Below, in pieces: positions 1 to 8,308 of a stretch of DNA of 64,000 nt. Location of the stretch: contig JAPOQN010000042.1 of the NCBI GenBank assembly GCA_026710655.1, positions 62,001 through 126,000 of the forward strand, written 5' to 3'. The notes below the pieces were generated by a model. It searched no databases. It worked only from the letters and a program-made list of their open reading frames with translations, and was not told where the DNA came from. The translations under genes and the position numbers were made by a program. The DNA comes from Chloroflexota bacterium. GTDB lineage: Bacteria > Chloroflexota > Dehalococcoidia > Tepidiformales > Tepidiformaceae. The first letter of the stretch is position 1. Each line of letters opens with the position of its first letter.

Positions 1-2
1 AC

Positions 3-2174
3 AGCTTTCTCTCCCTGCTGGAGGAACGCACCTCCACCGACGGCAGCGATACCGGACCGCGCCTCTCACAGCTCTTCCAGGTGCTCGACACGCCGGAGAG
101 CCAGCGGATGGCCACCCTCGACGAGGACTTGGCCCGCTTCCCTTACGTCAACGGCGAACTCTTCCACGACCCGCTGCGCATTCCCCAATTCGACGCATCC
201 ATGCGGGAAGCACTGATCGAGGCTTGCCACTTCGACTGGTCAAAGGTCTCGCCCGCCATATTCGGCTCGCTCTTTCAGTCGGTGATGGAGCCGGAGGAGC
301 GACGGGCGCAGGGCGCCCACTACACGACCGAGCGCAACATCCTCAAGGTCATCGAACCGCTCTTTCTCGACGACCTGCGAGCTGAATTCGAGCACATCCG
401 GGGACTGAGGCGCGGTCGGCACTCGAGGCTGGATGCCTTCCACCGGCGGCTCGGGGAGATGACGTTCTTCGACCCCGCCTGCGGGTGCGGCAACTTCCTC
501 ATCATCGCGTATCGGGAGCTGCGCACGCTTGAGATCGAGGTGATCCGCGAGCTCATAGCGGGGCAGCAGGCCTTCAATGTGGCCGACCTGACACGCATCG
601 ATGTCGACCAGTTCTACGGAATCGAGCTCAACGAGTTTCCGGCGCGCATCGCCGAGACGGCCCTCTGGATGATGGACCACATCATGAACAACCGGCTCAG
701 CCTGGAGTTTGGTGAGTCGTATGCCCGCATCCCGCTGGAGGCCTCGCCACACATCCTGCAGGCGGACGCGCTTGAAATGGACTGGGCCGAGCACCTACCG
801 CGAGACCAATGCTCCTACGTCTTCGGCAATCCTCCTTTTGTCGGAGCCAAGCAGCAGAGCACCGAGCAACGGGAACAGGTGCGCCGCATCGCGAACCTGG
901 GCAAGACCGGGGGCACGCTCGACTACGTGACAGCGTGGTTCATCAAGGCGGGCGAGTACGTGCAGGAAAGCGACGCCCCCTTTGCCTTCGTGGCCACAAA
1001 CTCGATCACGCAGGGTGAGCAGGTCGGACAGCTCTGGCCCCCGCTATTTGAGCGCCTGGGACTCGAAATCACCTTTGCGCACCGCACGTTCGCATGGGGG
1101 TCTGATGCACGGGGCAAGGCACATGTGCACGTCGTCATCATCGGCCTGGCGAAGGCGGCGGACGCGACCCGCGAGCGACGGCTCTACTCGTATGACGCCC
1201 TCACCGGCGAACCACTCGAGAGTCGCCACGCAGCGCTGTCTCCGTACCTGTTCGACACGGGCGGGCTGGCCGATCCGCACCTAGTGGTGCGGGAAACGTC
1301 CAGTCCAATCAACGGTTTTCCCGCCCTGGTAACCGGGACGCAGATCATCGACGGTGGCCATTATGTCTTCGCTGGTGAGGAGCGAGCCGTATTCCTCAGC
1401 GAGGAACCTGAAGCGGAGCGTTGGCTGAGGCCCTATCTGGGTGCGCGGGAGTTCCTGCAGGGCGGCGAGCGCTGGCTGCTGCACCTAACGGACACTCCTC
1501 CCAACGTTCTCAAAGCGCTCCCCAAGGCGCGGGAGAGGGTCGCCCTCGTGCGGGAGTTCCGCCTCGCGAGCAAGCGCAAGTCCACACAGGAACTCGCTAG
1601 GACGCCAACGCTCTATCAGATCAATACCATCCCTACGGAGCCGTTCTTGGTCGTACCTGAGGTCAGCTCGGAACGACGAGACTACATCCCTATTGCTTGG
1701 CTCGAGCCACCAGTAGTCCCTGCTCACACCGTACGAGTCATCCCCAACGCATCACTTGAGCTGTTTGGACTGCTTGCTTCGGCAATGCACATGGCTTGGC
1801 TCAGCCATGTTGGCGGGCGGCTAGAAAGCCGGTTTCGCTACTCCATCGGCCTTGTCTACAACACGTTCCCACGGCCGCCAGTTGGCGAAGAGAGGCTTGA
1901 GAAGATCGAACCTCTGACACAGGCGGTGCTTGACGCGCGCGCCGAGCATCCCGAGGCCACCCTTGCTGACCTGTATGACCCCGACCTGATGCCACCCAAC
2001 CTGCGGAAGGCGCACCAGGCATTGGACCGTGCAGTAGACCGCCTGTACCGGTCAGGCGGCTTCGATTCCGAACGTGAGCGCGTCGAGCACCTGCTTGGGC
2101 TCTACGAGAAGCTGGTCGCCCCGCTGACAGCGGAGGCAAAGCCGAAGCGGCGACGGCGGAGGCGGCGCACTTAG
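3..2174 (+). CDS. MmeI-like class I SAM-dependent DNA methyltransferase (5' end outside window)
   Basis: The reading frame is open from the left edge, so this is the C-terminal part of a larger protein. Counting from the GTG at 81, a helical region with FPYVNG (expected FPYVNGGLF type) precedes the methyltransferase core. SAM motif I (DPACGCGNF) begins near residue 131, and the catalytic motif IV NPPF begins at residue 250, typical of adenine-N6 methyltransferases. A target-recognition-like region follows, and the protein ends in a run of arginines. In the MmeI family a PD-(D/E)XK nuclease, a helical linker, the methyltransferase and a recognition domain form one chain; the nuclease part would lie upstream of the window. 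No partner subunit is visible, so a single-chain type IIL/IIG restriction-modification enzyme is likely but not proven. Base composition looks somewhat less GC-rich than the neighbours. Confidence 0.85.
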   Translation, partial: SFLSLLEERTSTDGSDTGPRLSQLFQVLDTPESQRMATLDEDLARFPYVNGELFHDPLRIPQFDASMREALIEACHFDWSKVSPAIFGSLFQSVMEPEERRAQGAHYTTERNILKVIEPLFLDDLRAEFEHIRGLRRGRHSRLDAFHRRLGEMTFFDPACGCGNFLIIAYRELRTLEIEVIRELIAGQQAFNVADLTRIDVDQFYGIELNEFPARIAETALWMMDHIMNNRLSLEFGESYARIPLEASPHILQADALEMDWAEHLPRDQCSYVFGNPPFVGAKQQSTEQREQVRRIANLGKTGGTLDYVTAWFIKAGEYVQESDAPFAFVATNSITQGEQVGQLWPPLFERLGLEITFAHRTFAWGSDARGKAHVHVVIIGLAKAADATRERRLYSYDALTGEPLESRHAALSPYLFDTGGLADPHLVVRETSSPINGFPALVTGTQIIDGGHYVFAGEERAVFLSEEPEAERWLRPYLGAREFLQGGERWLLHLTDTPPNVLKALPKARERVALVREFRLASKRKSTQELARTPTLYQINTIPTEPFLVVPEVSSERRDYIPIAWLEPPVVPAHTVRVIPNASLELFGLLASAMHMAWLSHVGGRLESRFRYSIGLVYNTFPRPPVGEERLEKIEPLTQAVLDARAEHPEATLADLYDPDLMPPNLRKAHQALDRAVDRLYRSGGFDSERERVEHLLGLYEKLVAPLTAEAKPKRRRRRRRT

Positions 2175-2264
2175 ACAGCCTCGCACAGTGGCAAGCCCTC
2201 GCGGGGAATGCGATCATGCGCGCAACCCGTCCGACGCCCCGCGGGGCGCGGAGAGGAGTGTGTG

Positions 2265-3617
2265 ATGTCGATGACGTACCACGGGACCACCGAGGTTCCG
2301 ACGGCGCCGGGGCAGTGCCCCATGAACGCTGAGGAGATCGATCTCTTCGCCGATGGTTCCCAGGAGTGGTGGTTCGAGGCCTACCGCAAGCTCCAGGAGG
2401 AGTGCCCGGTCATCCGGCTGCCGGGAGAGGGGCGCGAGCCGGGAACGGACGCGTTCATCCTGACGCGGTACGAGGACATCGCGCGCGTGGCTCGCGACCG
2501 CAACCTCGTGCTCGGTCGCGAGGACCAGGCGATGCAGGGGAACGGCAACAGCCCCCTGCAGGAGGAGATATTCGAGGAAGCCGGGTTCGGAGACGCGTTC
2601 AACGCACAGCAGGACCTGCGCTCGAGCGACGAGCAGGCGATGCGCTACAAGCGCGCCGTCACCGACCCGTGGGTGGGGCCGGAGGGAGCGCAGCGCCACC
2701 AGAAGATGGCGGAGGCGGCGGCCCACCGGCTGATCGATAACTGGATCGAGGAGGGCGAGGTCGACTTCGTGAAGGGCTTCGCGGCGCCCCTGCCGCAGGT
2801 GGTGATCACGACCATCCTCGGGCTTCCGCTGGAGGACATGCCGATGCTGCGGGGGATGGAGGAGGCGCAGGTGCGCCGCTTCGTCTACGGCAGGGGCGTG
2901 AACAGCACCATGAGCGACGAGGACGAGGTCGAGAACGCGCGCGAGCTCGTGGCCTTCAACGAGTTCCTCGCGGAGCAGATCCAGGAGAAGCGGCGGAACC
3001 CCAAGGACGACATGATCTCGTACCTCACCCAGCTGGAGTTCGAGGGGAAGCGGTTCAGCGATGGCGACATCACGAGCGTCGCGCTGCTGATGCACATCGG
3101 GGGGAACGAGACGACGCAGTACGCGCTCACCGCGGAGGCGATGCTGCTGGCCCAGCACCCCGAGATCGTCGCGGAGTTGCGGGCCGACCGGACGAAGGTG
3201 CGCTTCTTCGTCGAGGAGGCGCTGCGGCTGTACGCACCGACGCAGGGGCTGACGGCGCGGACGGCGCGCATCGACTTCGAGATGGGCGGGGTGACCATCC
3301 CGGCCAGGTCGACGCTCCACCTGCGCTTCGGGGCGGGGAACCGCGACCCGGAGCACTACCCAAACGCGGACCAGCTCGACCTGACGCGTCCGCACGCGGG
3401 GCGGCACCTGACGTTCTCGCAGGGGCCGCGCTCCTGTCCGGGGGCAGGGCTCTCGCGCATGGAGCAGAACGTGGCGGTGAACGCGCTGCTGGATCGCCTG
3501 GAGACGATCGAGCTGAAGGACACCAACGACTTCCAGCACCAGCCGGGGATCATGCTGGGGCTCTACCACCTCGACCTGTCGTTCACGAAGCGGCAGGCCG
3601 CGGTCGCGACGGCGTAG
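2265..3617 (+). CDS. Cytochrome P450
   Basis: A 450-residue soluble bacterial P450, heme-dependent monooxygenase. The start is ATG at 2265 because GAGAGGAG lies 6 nt before it; upstream in-frame codons lack such a site. The oxygen-activation I-helix shows GGNETTQ near residue 280, the K-helix shows EEALRL (ExxR), and the heme-binding loop FSQGPRSCPG places the thiolate ligand at Cys391. No membrane segment is seen, so it should use soluble ferredoxin-type donors, none of which is encoded here. A second P450 follows after 5 nt, so the two are probably co-transcribed. The substrate cannot be inferred. Confidence 0.93.
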   Translation: MSMTYHGTTEVPTAPGQCPMNAEEIDLFADGSQEWWFEAYRKLQEECPVIRLPGEGREPGTDAFILTRYEDIARVARDRNLVLGREDQAMQGNGNSPLQEEIFEEAGFGDAFNAQQDLRSSDEQAMRYKRAVTDPWVGPEGAQRHQKMAEAAAHRLIDNWIEEGEVDFVKGFAAPLPQVVITTILGLPLEDMPMLRGMEEAQVRRFVYGRGVNSTMSDEDEVENARELVAFNEFLAEQIQEKRRNPKDDMISYLTQLEFEGKRFSDGDITSVALLMHIGGNETTQYALTAEAMLLAQHPEIVAELRADRTKVRFFVEEALRLYAPTQGLTARTARIDFEMGGVTIPARSTLHLRFGAGNRDPEHYPNADQLDLTRPHAGRHLTFSQGPRSCPGAGLSRMEQNVAVNALLDRLETIELKDTNDFQHQPGIMLGLYHLDLSFTKRQAAVATA

Positions 3618-3622
3618 CCGGC

Positions 3623-4771
3623 GTGGTCGACGGATACAACCCGCTCTCCGAAGAGGTCCGGGCCGAGCCGAGCACGGGCTACCAGCACCTGCTCGAGGAA
3701 GCGCCGGTGCACTTCTTCGAGCAGTTCGAGCCGCCCTTCTACACGCTCTCGCGCTTCGCAGATGTGCAGTCGGCGCTGCTCGATATCGAGACGTATTCGA
3801 GCGAATGGGGCCAGGGGCCGCGCTTCAGTCCGCCGGGAGGGATGCTCTCCAACCCGCCCCAGCACACGTTCTACCGGAGCCTGGTTCAGCAGGCGTTCAC
3901 GCCGCGGGCGATCGCCGAGTGGGGCGACCGCATCACGGCGCTCTCGGAGGAGCTCCTCGACGAGCGCGTCGACGTGAACAACTGGGACCTGCACGACGAC
4001 TACGCCTTCCCACTGCCCGTGGTCGTGATCGTGGAGATGCTGGGCGTGCCCGGCGACGACCTGCAGAAGTTCAAGCACTGGTCCGACATCACCGTCGAAG
4101 CGATGGGCGCGGAAGACCCGACGCCGTACGCAGCGGAGATGGGCGAGCTCGCCGCCTATCTCCTGGAGGCCATCCGTCAGCGGCGGGCGGAGCCGCGGGA
4201 CGACCTGATCAGCGAGCTCGTGACCGCCGAGCAGGACGGCAAGGGGCTCACGGACGAGGAGCTCCTGGGCGTCGTCAACCAGCTCTTCGTGGGGGGCAAC
4301 GAGACGACCACGTCGCTGATCACGAACATGGTCTGGCGCCTGCTGCAGGACCGACCGCTGTGGGAACGGCTGGTCGAGGACCCGAGCCTGATCGATGCGG
4401 CGGTCGAGGAGAGCCTGCGCTTCGACCCGCCGGTGCTGGGCCTCTACCGCACAACCACCCAGGACGTGGAACTCGAGGGCGGGACGATCCCGAAGGACGC
4501 GAAGGTGATGATGCACTACGCGGCCGCGAACCGTGACCCACGGGCCTATGAGTCGCCGGACGCGTTCTCGCTGGACCGCGAGCGGAACCGGCACCTTGGC
4601 TTTGGGCTGGGGGTGCACTTCTGCCTGGGGGCGCCGCTGGCGCGGCTAGAGGCGCGGGTCGCGCTGCGGACGCTGCTGCAGCGCTGCCCCGACCTGCAGC
4701 TCCTGGGGGACGGCGACCGCATCGCGCCGTTCTTCCTGTGGGGCCGGCGGCGGCTGCCGGTCGCGGGGTAG
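3623..4771 (+). CDS. Cytochrome P450
   Basis: A 382-residue soluble P450, shorter than its neighbour. It starts at GTG 3623, five bases after the preceding P450 stop and without a strong ribosome site, which suggests translational coupling. I-helix GGNETTTS, K-helix EESLRF and heme loop FGLGVHFCLG are all present, with Cys334 as the iron ligand. The APLARLE after the cysteine is characteristic of class I bacterial P450s (CYP107/CYP124-like). Together with the preceding gene and the downstream exporters it looks like part of a unit that oxidises and exports small hydrophobic molecules, but the substrate is unknown. Confidence 0.93.
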   Translation: MVDGYNPLSEEVRAEPSTGYQHLLEEAPVHFFEQFEPPFYTLSRFADVQSALLDIETYSSEWGQGPRFSPPGGMLSNPPQHTFYRSLVQQAFTPRAIAEWGDRITALSEELLDERVDVNNWDLHDDYAFPLPVVVIVEMLGVPGDDLQKFKHWSDITVEAMGAEDPTPYAAEMGELAAYLLEAIRQRRAEPRDDLISELVTAEQDGKGLTDEELLGVVNQLFVGGNETTTSLITNMVWRLLQDRPLWERLVEDPSLIDAAVEESLRFDPPVLGLYRTTTQDVELEGGTIPKDAKVMMHYAAANRDPRAYESPDAFSLDRERNRHLGFGLGVHFCLGAPLARLEARVALRTLLQRCPDLQLLGDGDRIAPFFLWGRRRLPVAG

Positions 4772-4788
4772 GGACGCCCGGCGCCCTG

Positions 4789-4794
4789 TAGCAT
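4789..4794 (+). promoter_or_regulatory. -10-like hexamer before MFS gene
   Basis: TAGCAT ends nine bases before the GTG start at 4804. The same hexamer at the same distance precedes the duplicated MFS gene (6197-6202). No Shine-Dalgarno sequence intervenes, so a leaderless transcript is possible. No convincing -35 is seen. Confidence 0.35.
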
Positions 4795-4803
4795 CGCCCG
4801 AAC

Positions 4804-6144
4804 GTGGCATCCCTCCTGGACGCACCGGTGGAGACAGGCGGAGGCGGCCCAAGAGGGCCCTCGACGTTCGACGCCTTTCGTTCGAAGCCGTTCAGGCTCC
4901 TGTGGGCGAACACGATCGTGTTCGCGCTCTCGCAGGCGATCCAGCAGTTCACGCTGGTGTGGCTGGCGCTCGAGATCGGCAAGGACGGGATAGAGCTGTG
5001 GTCCGGGCTCACGGTGGGGTCGGGGGCGGTAATCGGGCTGATCGTCTTCGCGCTGGGGGCGCCCGTCCTCGTCTTCGGGCTGTACGCGGGCATCCTGGCC
5101 GACCGCCTCGACCGGCGCCTGCTGCTCTTCAGCACCCAGATCGCGGGCATCGCCATCACGGCAGGGGCATCGTTGCTGGTGGCGATGGGCTCGTTGAACT
5201 TCTGGGGCGTCTTCGGGCTCGCTTCGGCGCTTGGCCTGATCGTGGCCTTCGGGATGCCGGTGCGGCAGGCGATCGTGCCATCGCTGGTGCCCCCCGAACG
5301 GGTGCTCAACGCCGTCACGCTCATGAACGTTGGTCAGCAGGTGGCGATGGGCGGGGCGGCCGTCAGCGGGGCCATCATCAGCCTGGGCGGGATTGAAGGA
5401 GCGTTCGCGGCCCAGGCGGGTCTGCTCGCGCTGGGACTGTTCGCCCTCTTCCCGCTGCGAGTACCGGTGGTGCGGGCGAACGTCCAGCGGAGCGTGCGGG
5501 AGGACCTGCGGGAGGGACTCACGTTCGTGATGCATCACCCCGGCATCCGCTCGCTGATGTTCGTGCTCCTGGCAATCGCGCTCGTGATGGCGGGAGCCTT
5601 CCAGGCGCTGCTGCCGAAGATCGCAGTGGACCACCTGGGAGCGGGACCGTTCCAGGCTTCAGCGCTGTTCTCGGTGATGCTGGGCGGCAACCTGATCGCG
5701 TCGCTGGTGCTTGCTTCGTTCCAGCGGGTGGACCGGGCGGGGCTCTTCTTCCTGATTACGCTGGTGATCGGTGGGATCCTGAACGTCAGCGTCGGGCTGG
5801 CCCCCTGGTACACGATCGCGCTCGTGATCATGTTCATCAACGGACTCGATGCGGGCGTGTTCGTGAACCTCAACATGGCGCTGATCCAGGCGCACACGCC
5901 GAACGCGATCATGGGTCGGGTGATGAGCATCTACCAGATGTGCCTGGCGGGGGGCATGCCGCTGGGCGCGCTTATCGCAGGGCTCATGGCGGACGCGGTG
6001 GGGACGCGCGAGTGGTTCGCCATCTGTGGCGCGATGCTGATCCTGCTCGGCCTGGGGATGATCGCGACGCAGCCGGCGCTGCGGCGGATGAGCTCGGCGC
6101 CCGACCCCGTACCGGAAGCCGCAGCCGCGCCGGCGGGGGGTTAG
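4804..6144 (+). CDS. MFS transporter, EntS/MFS_3-type exporter
   Basis: A 446-residue polytopic membrane protein with about twelve hydrophobic segments. The conserved loop GLYAGILADRLDRR between TM2 and TM3 is the MFS signature. The overall pattern (RPFRLLWANT-like start, PVRQAIVPSLV in TM4, GASLLVAMG) fits the MFS_3/enterobactin-exporter group, which mainly exports small molecules by proton antiport. It starts at GTG 4804, nine bases after the -10-like TAGCAT, so the message may be leaderless. A close paralogue follows directly and shares the upstream sequence, so the pair arose by tandem duplication. It probably serves the adjacent P450 genes. Confidence 0.9.
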   Translation: MASLLDAPVETGGGGPRGPSTFDAFRSKPFRLLWANTIVFALSQAIQQFTLVWLALEIGKDGIELWSGLTVGSGAVIGLIVFALGAPVLVFGLYAGILADRLDRRLLLFSTQIAGIAITAGASLLVAMGSLNFWGVFGLASALGLIVAFGMPVRQAIVPSLVPPERVLNAVTLMNVGQQVAMGGAAVSGAIISLGGIEGAFAAQAGLLALGLFALFPLRVPVVRANVQRSVREDLREGLTFVMHHPGIRSLMFVLLAIALVMAGAFQALLPKIAVDHLGAGPFQASALFSVMLGGNLIASLVLASFQRVDRAGLFFLITLVIGGILNVSVGLAPWYTIALVIMFINGLDAGVFVNLNMALIQAHTPNAIMGRVMSIYQMCLAGGMPLGALIAGLMADAVGTREWFAICGAMLILLGLGMIATQPALRRMSSAPDPVPEAAAAPAGG

Positions 6145-6166
6145 GCCAGTGGGGGAGGCGGTCGCC

Positions 6167-6220
6167 GGTCGCGGGGTGGGGACACCCGCCACCCTGTAGC
6201 ATCGCCGGCACGTGGCATCC
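6167..6220 (+). repeat. Duplicated upstream segment of the tandem MFS genes
   Basis: This stretch closely matches 4759-4812. Both contain GGTCGCGGGG, a CCCTGTAGCATCGCC core and a GTGGCATCC start. The duplication therefore included the promoter region as well as the coding sequence. It shows how the second MFS copy arose. Confidence 0.8.
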
Positions 6221-6492
6221 GTTTCGGAAACCGTCGCTGAACCCATTGAGGTCGAGCACGAAGGGCGCGGACTCTCGCGCTCGACCTTTGCCGTGTTCGG
6301 GCACAGGCCGTTCGCCCTCCTGTGGGCCAACACGATCACCTTCGCGCTCTCGCAGGCGATCCAGCAGTTCACATTCGCGTGGCTGGCGCTGGACATCGCC
6401 AGTGACGGTGGGGTGGAGCTCTGGGCCGGCTTTACGGCGGGGTCGGGGACGGTGGTCGGCCTCGTCATCGCCGCGCTGGGCCTGCCCGTGCT

Positions 6493-6525
6493 TTTGTTTG
6501 GGGAATTATATACTTGACTCCCGGT
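6493..6525. repeat. Left end: 8-bp target duplication plus 25-bp terminal inverted repeat
   Basis: TTTGTTTG (6493-6500) is the host target duplicate. GGGAATTATATACTTG and the following CTCCCGGT region (6501-6525) is the element end and is perfectly inverted at 9266-9290. Confidence 0.95.
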
Positions 6526-6558
6526 AGATCAATGGGGATAGACACCGGTAGGGCGTGG

Positions 6559-7299
6559 CTAGTTGGCGCGCGTCAGCGAACTCAGGTCCTCTGCGGGCCA
6601 GAGGCGATAGTAGACCACGCCGTCAATGCTGGAGACGTAGAACGGCCTGTAGTACTCGTACCAGGGTGCGTCCTCATGGCTCAGTACGGCGATGCCTGTC
6701 GCTATGAACCCGGCCCTGTGAGCGTGCCGCCACCCGCCGTGCCCGGAGCAGGTTCTAAAGGTCGCGTCCCACTCATCGCCCCAGATTTCATCAGTAAGCC
6801 ACTCCAGCGCCTCGAAGCAAGCGAGTGCCCCGTCTGATTCCTGTGTGACCTTGCCCCCATCGGTGTAGGCGAGGATCGGCTTTCCGTCTTCTTCGTATTC
6901 CAGCTCGTCAACAATGACGGGAACGGCAAGCGTGATGTCGCTGTAACGGAATCTCTCGTTGTCGGTTTCTTGATCCATCAAAAGTTCGATGGTCCCGAGC
7001 GCCCGCCACGAGCCCCCCTCGGGACGGGCGCTAACGTAGAGGTCTTTGGCGTTCTCAGTGCTTTGCCAGACTCGTATCTCGACGTTCGAGGTTGTGTCCT
7101 GAGATGCGACGGTGAGGGTAGAGAGCGCTATGAAACTAAGAGCGAGTAGGCAAGGCGTCAGGACGCGAGCGACTAATGAGACGGGAGCCCCCTTACGGCA
7201 CCGGAAGTGGTGTCTCGGACAGGAGCAACCACGGTCAGCGTGAACCCGCAAGGGGGCGGGAACCCACCTCCGGGTTTGGTCCAACACCAACCGGAACAC
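6559..7299 (-). CDS. Predicted exported protein of unknown function (element passenger)
   Basis: I do not recognise a family. The C-terminal two-thirds follow a signal-peptide-like stretch (LTPCLLALSFIALSTLTVASQ, roughly residues 48-68 from GTG 7299). The mature part is acidic and aromatic-rich, with Trp/Tyr clusters near the end (WYEYYRPFY) and two Cys. The start is uncertain: no ATG, GTG or TTG lies close to the hydrophobic segment. GTG 7299 and TTG 7251 would put 16-47 residues ahead of the signal and inside a region of strong inverted repeats; a CTG at codon 48 is another option. It is co-directional with the P63C and transposase genes and lies inside the insertion element, so it is cargo. 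Confidence 0.55.
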   Translation of the reverse strand: MFRLVLDQTRRWVPAPLRVHADRGCSCPRHHFRCRKGAPVSLVARVLTPCLLALSFIALSTLTVASQDTTSNVEIRVWQSTENAKDLYVSARPEGGSWRALGTIELLMDQETDNERFRYSDITLAVPVIVDELEYEEDGKPILAYTDGGKVTQESDGALACFEALEWLTDEIWGDEWDATFRTCSGHGGWRHAHRAGFIATGIAVLSHEDAPWYEYYRPFYVSSIDGVVYYRLWPAEDLSSLTRAN

Positions 7300-7310
7300 T
7301 CCTGTCCGAG
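7214..7310 (-). ncRNA. Candidate structured RNA or DNA fold inside the element
   Basis: A perfect 12-bp inverted repeat (CTCGGACAGGAG at 7214-7225, complement at 7299-7310) encloses 73 bases that form further small hairpins. These are CACG/CGTG (7230-7242), CCCGC/GCGGG (7245-7260), AACCC/GGGTT (7261-7276) and the overlapping GGTTTGGT/ACCAACC (7273-7292). Such dense nested pairing between two cargo genes suggests a multibranched RNA or a DNA recognition structure. No known class was recognised. Confidence 0.45.
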
Positions 7311-7357
7311 CGAGCGGGATACTAACAGGTCACAAAGGAATCCGTGCTAGATAGGGG

Positions 7358-8308
7358 CTAAAGCCGATCTTCATCTTCCATGTGCATCAGCATCTGGGTA
7401 TTTACCTTGGGGAATACCCGGTTGAGGCTGCGCATGAACGACGGCCAATTAGGGGCGGCCTTCATCAGTGCAGTCACCGCAGCCAGGTGCTCTTTCAGTT
7501 TCGGGTGGCCAAGGTCGGGGGTGAACCACTGGTGATGCTTAGTCTGTCGCCCGCCGCTCGGAAGGATCGGGTTCTTGCTTCGCAGTTCGTCCAGAACCCC
7601 AGGGGCGATGCGCTCGTAGACGAAATCGTTTGTGTACCTGCCGATGATGGGCGGGCGCTTGACTCCATGCGGCCCATCCCAGCCCTTGAGCCTGTAAATC
7701 TCCTCGTAGAACGAGTACGGGAACGTTTTTGTCCACGGCTGAAGTTCCTTGACAATGAACGCTTCGAGAATCTTCGCGAGGGCGCGTTCTTCCTTGACTC
7801 GCTCATATCCCGTGGTCTCATCGACCAGTGCGACAATGCCGACTGTGGAGAATCCGTCCAAGAGAATCTCACAGCGCTCTGCCATCGGCTCCTGACGGGG
7901 CTGAAGGGCTCCCGCCCGATGCGCCGCGCGGATCGCCCGGCACAATGCACTGAAGTGCTCAGCCGAGTAGCCGTAGGCGGTTCTCCCACCCTTCGGGTGT
8001 TGAAACCTGATGGGCGACTTTAGCGCCATCAGTAAATCCCCGTCGATAAAGGGTTTAAGGGCCTTTGTGGACGCAAATCTGGGCAGTTTGGCACCGCCGT
8101 TTTCACGACCACCGCGACTTGTTCCGAGCCCCGCGAATACCCCGCGCTGGCTGAGGACGCGAGTGCCATCCTCAAGGACGTAGCATGGCAGTTCGATGCC
8201 GTTGATCATCAACGGCTTGTCCTCGCTGCCGGCGATCACCTTTAGCGTGGGGCGATAGTTGAGCACCTTGTCCGCGATGCGGTCTAGTTCAGGTGGGGTG
8301 GTCGTCAC
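7358..8308 (-). CDS. P63C-domain protein (phage/transposon-associated)
   Basis: A 316-residue protein. The C-terminal half carries the P63C-domain pattern: EILLDGFSTVGIVALVDETT, then KELQPWTKTFPYSFYEEIY, and NDFVYERIAPGVLDEL. These appear between roughly residues 145 and 245. P63C proteins are found in prophages and mobile elements, and their biochemical role is not established. The GTG start overlaps the transposase stop by 4 bp (GTGA), so translation is coupled and the two proteins are probably made together. This suggests a function tied to the element, such as regulation of transposition, but that is inference. Confidence 0.8.
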   Translation of the reverse strand: MTTTPPELDRIADKVLNYRPTLKVIAGSEDKPLMINGIELPCYVLEDGTRVLSQRGVFAGLGTSRGGRENGGAKLPRFASTKALKPFIDGDLLMALKSPIRFQHPKGGRTAYGYSAEHFSALCRAIRAAHRAGALQPRQEPMAERCEILLDGFSTVGIVALVDETTGYERVKEERALAKILEAFIVKELQPWTKTFPYSFYEEIYRLKGWDGPHGVKRPPIIGRYTNDFVYERIAPGVLDELRSKNPILPSGGRQTKHHQWFTPDLGHPKLKEHLAAVTALMKAAPNWPSFMRSLNRVFPKVNTQMLMHMEDEDRL

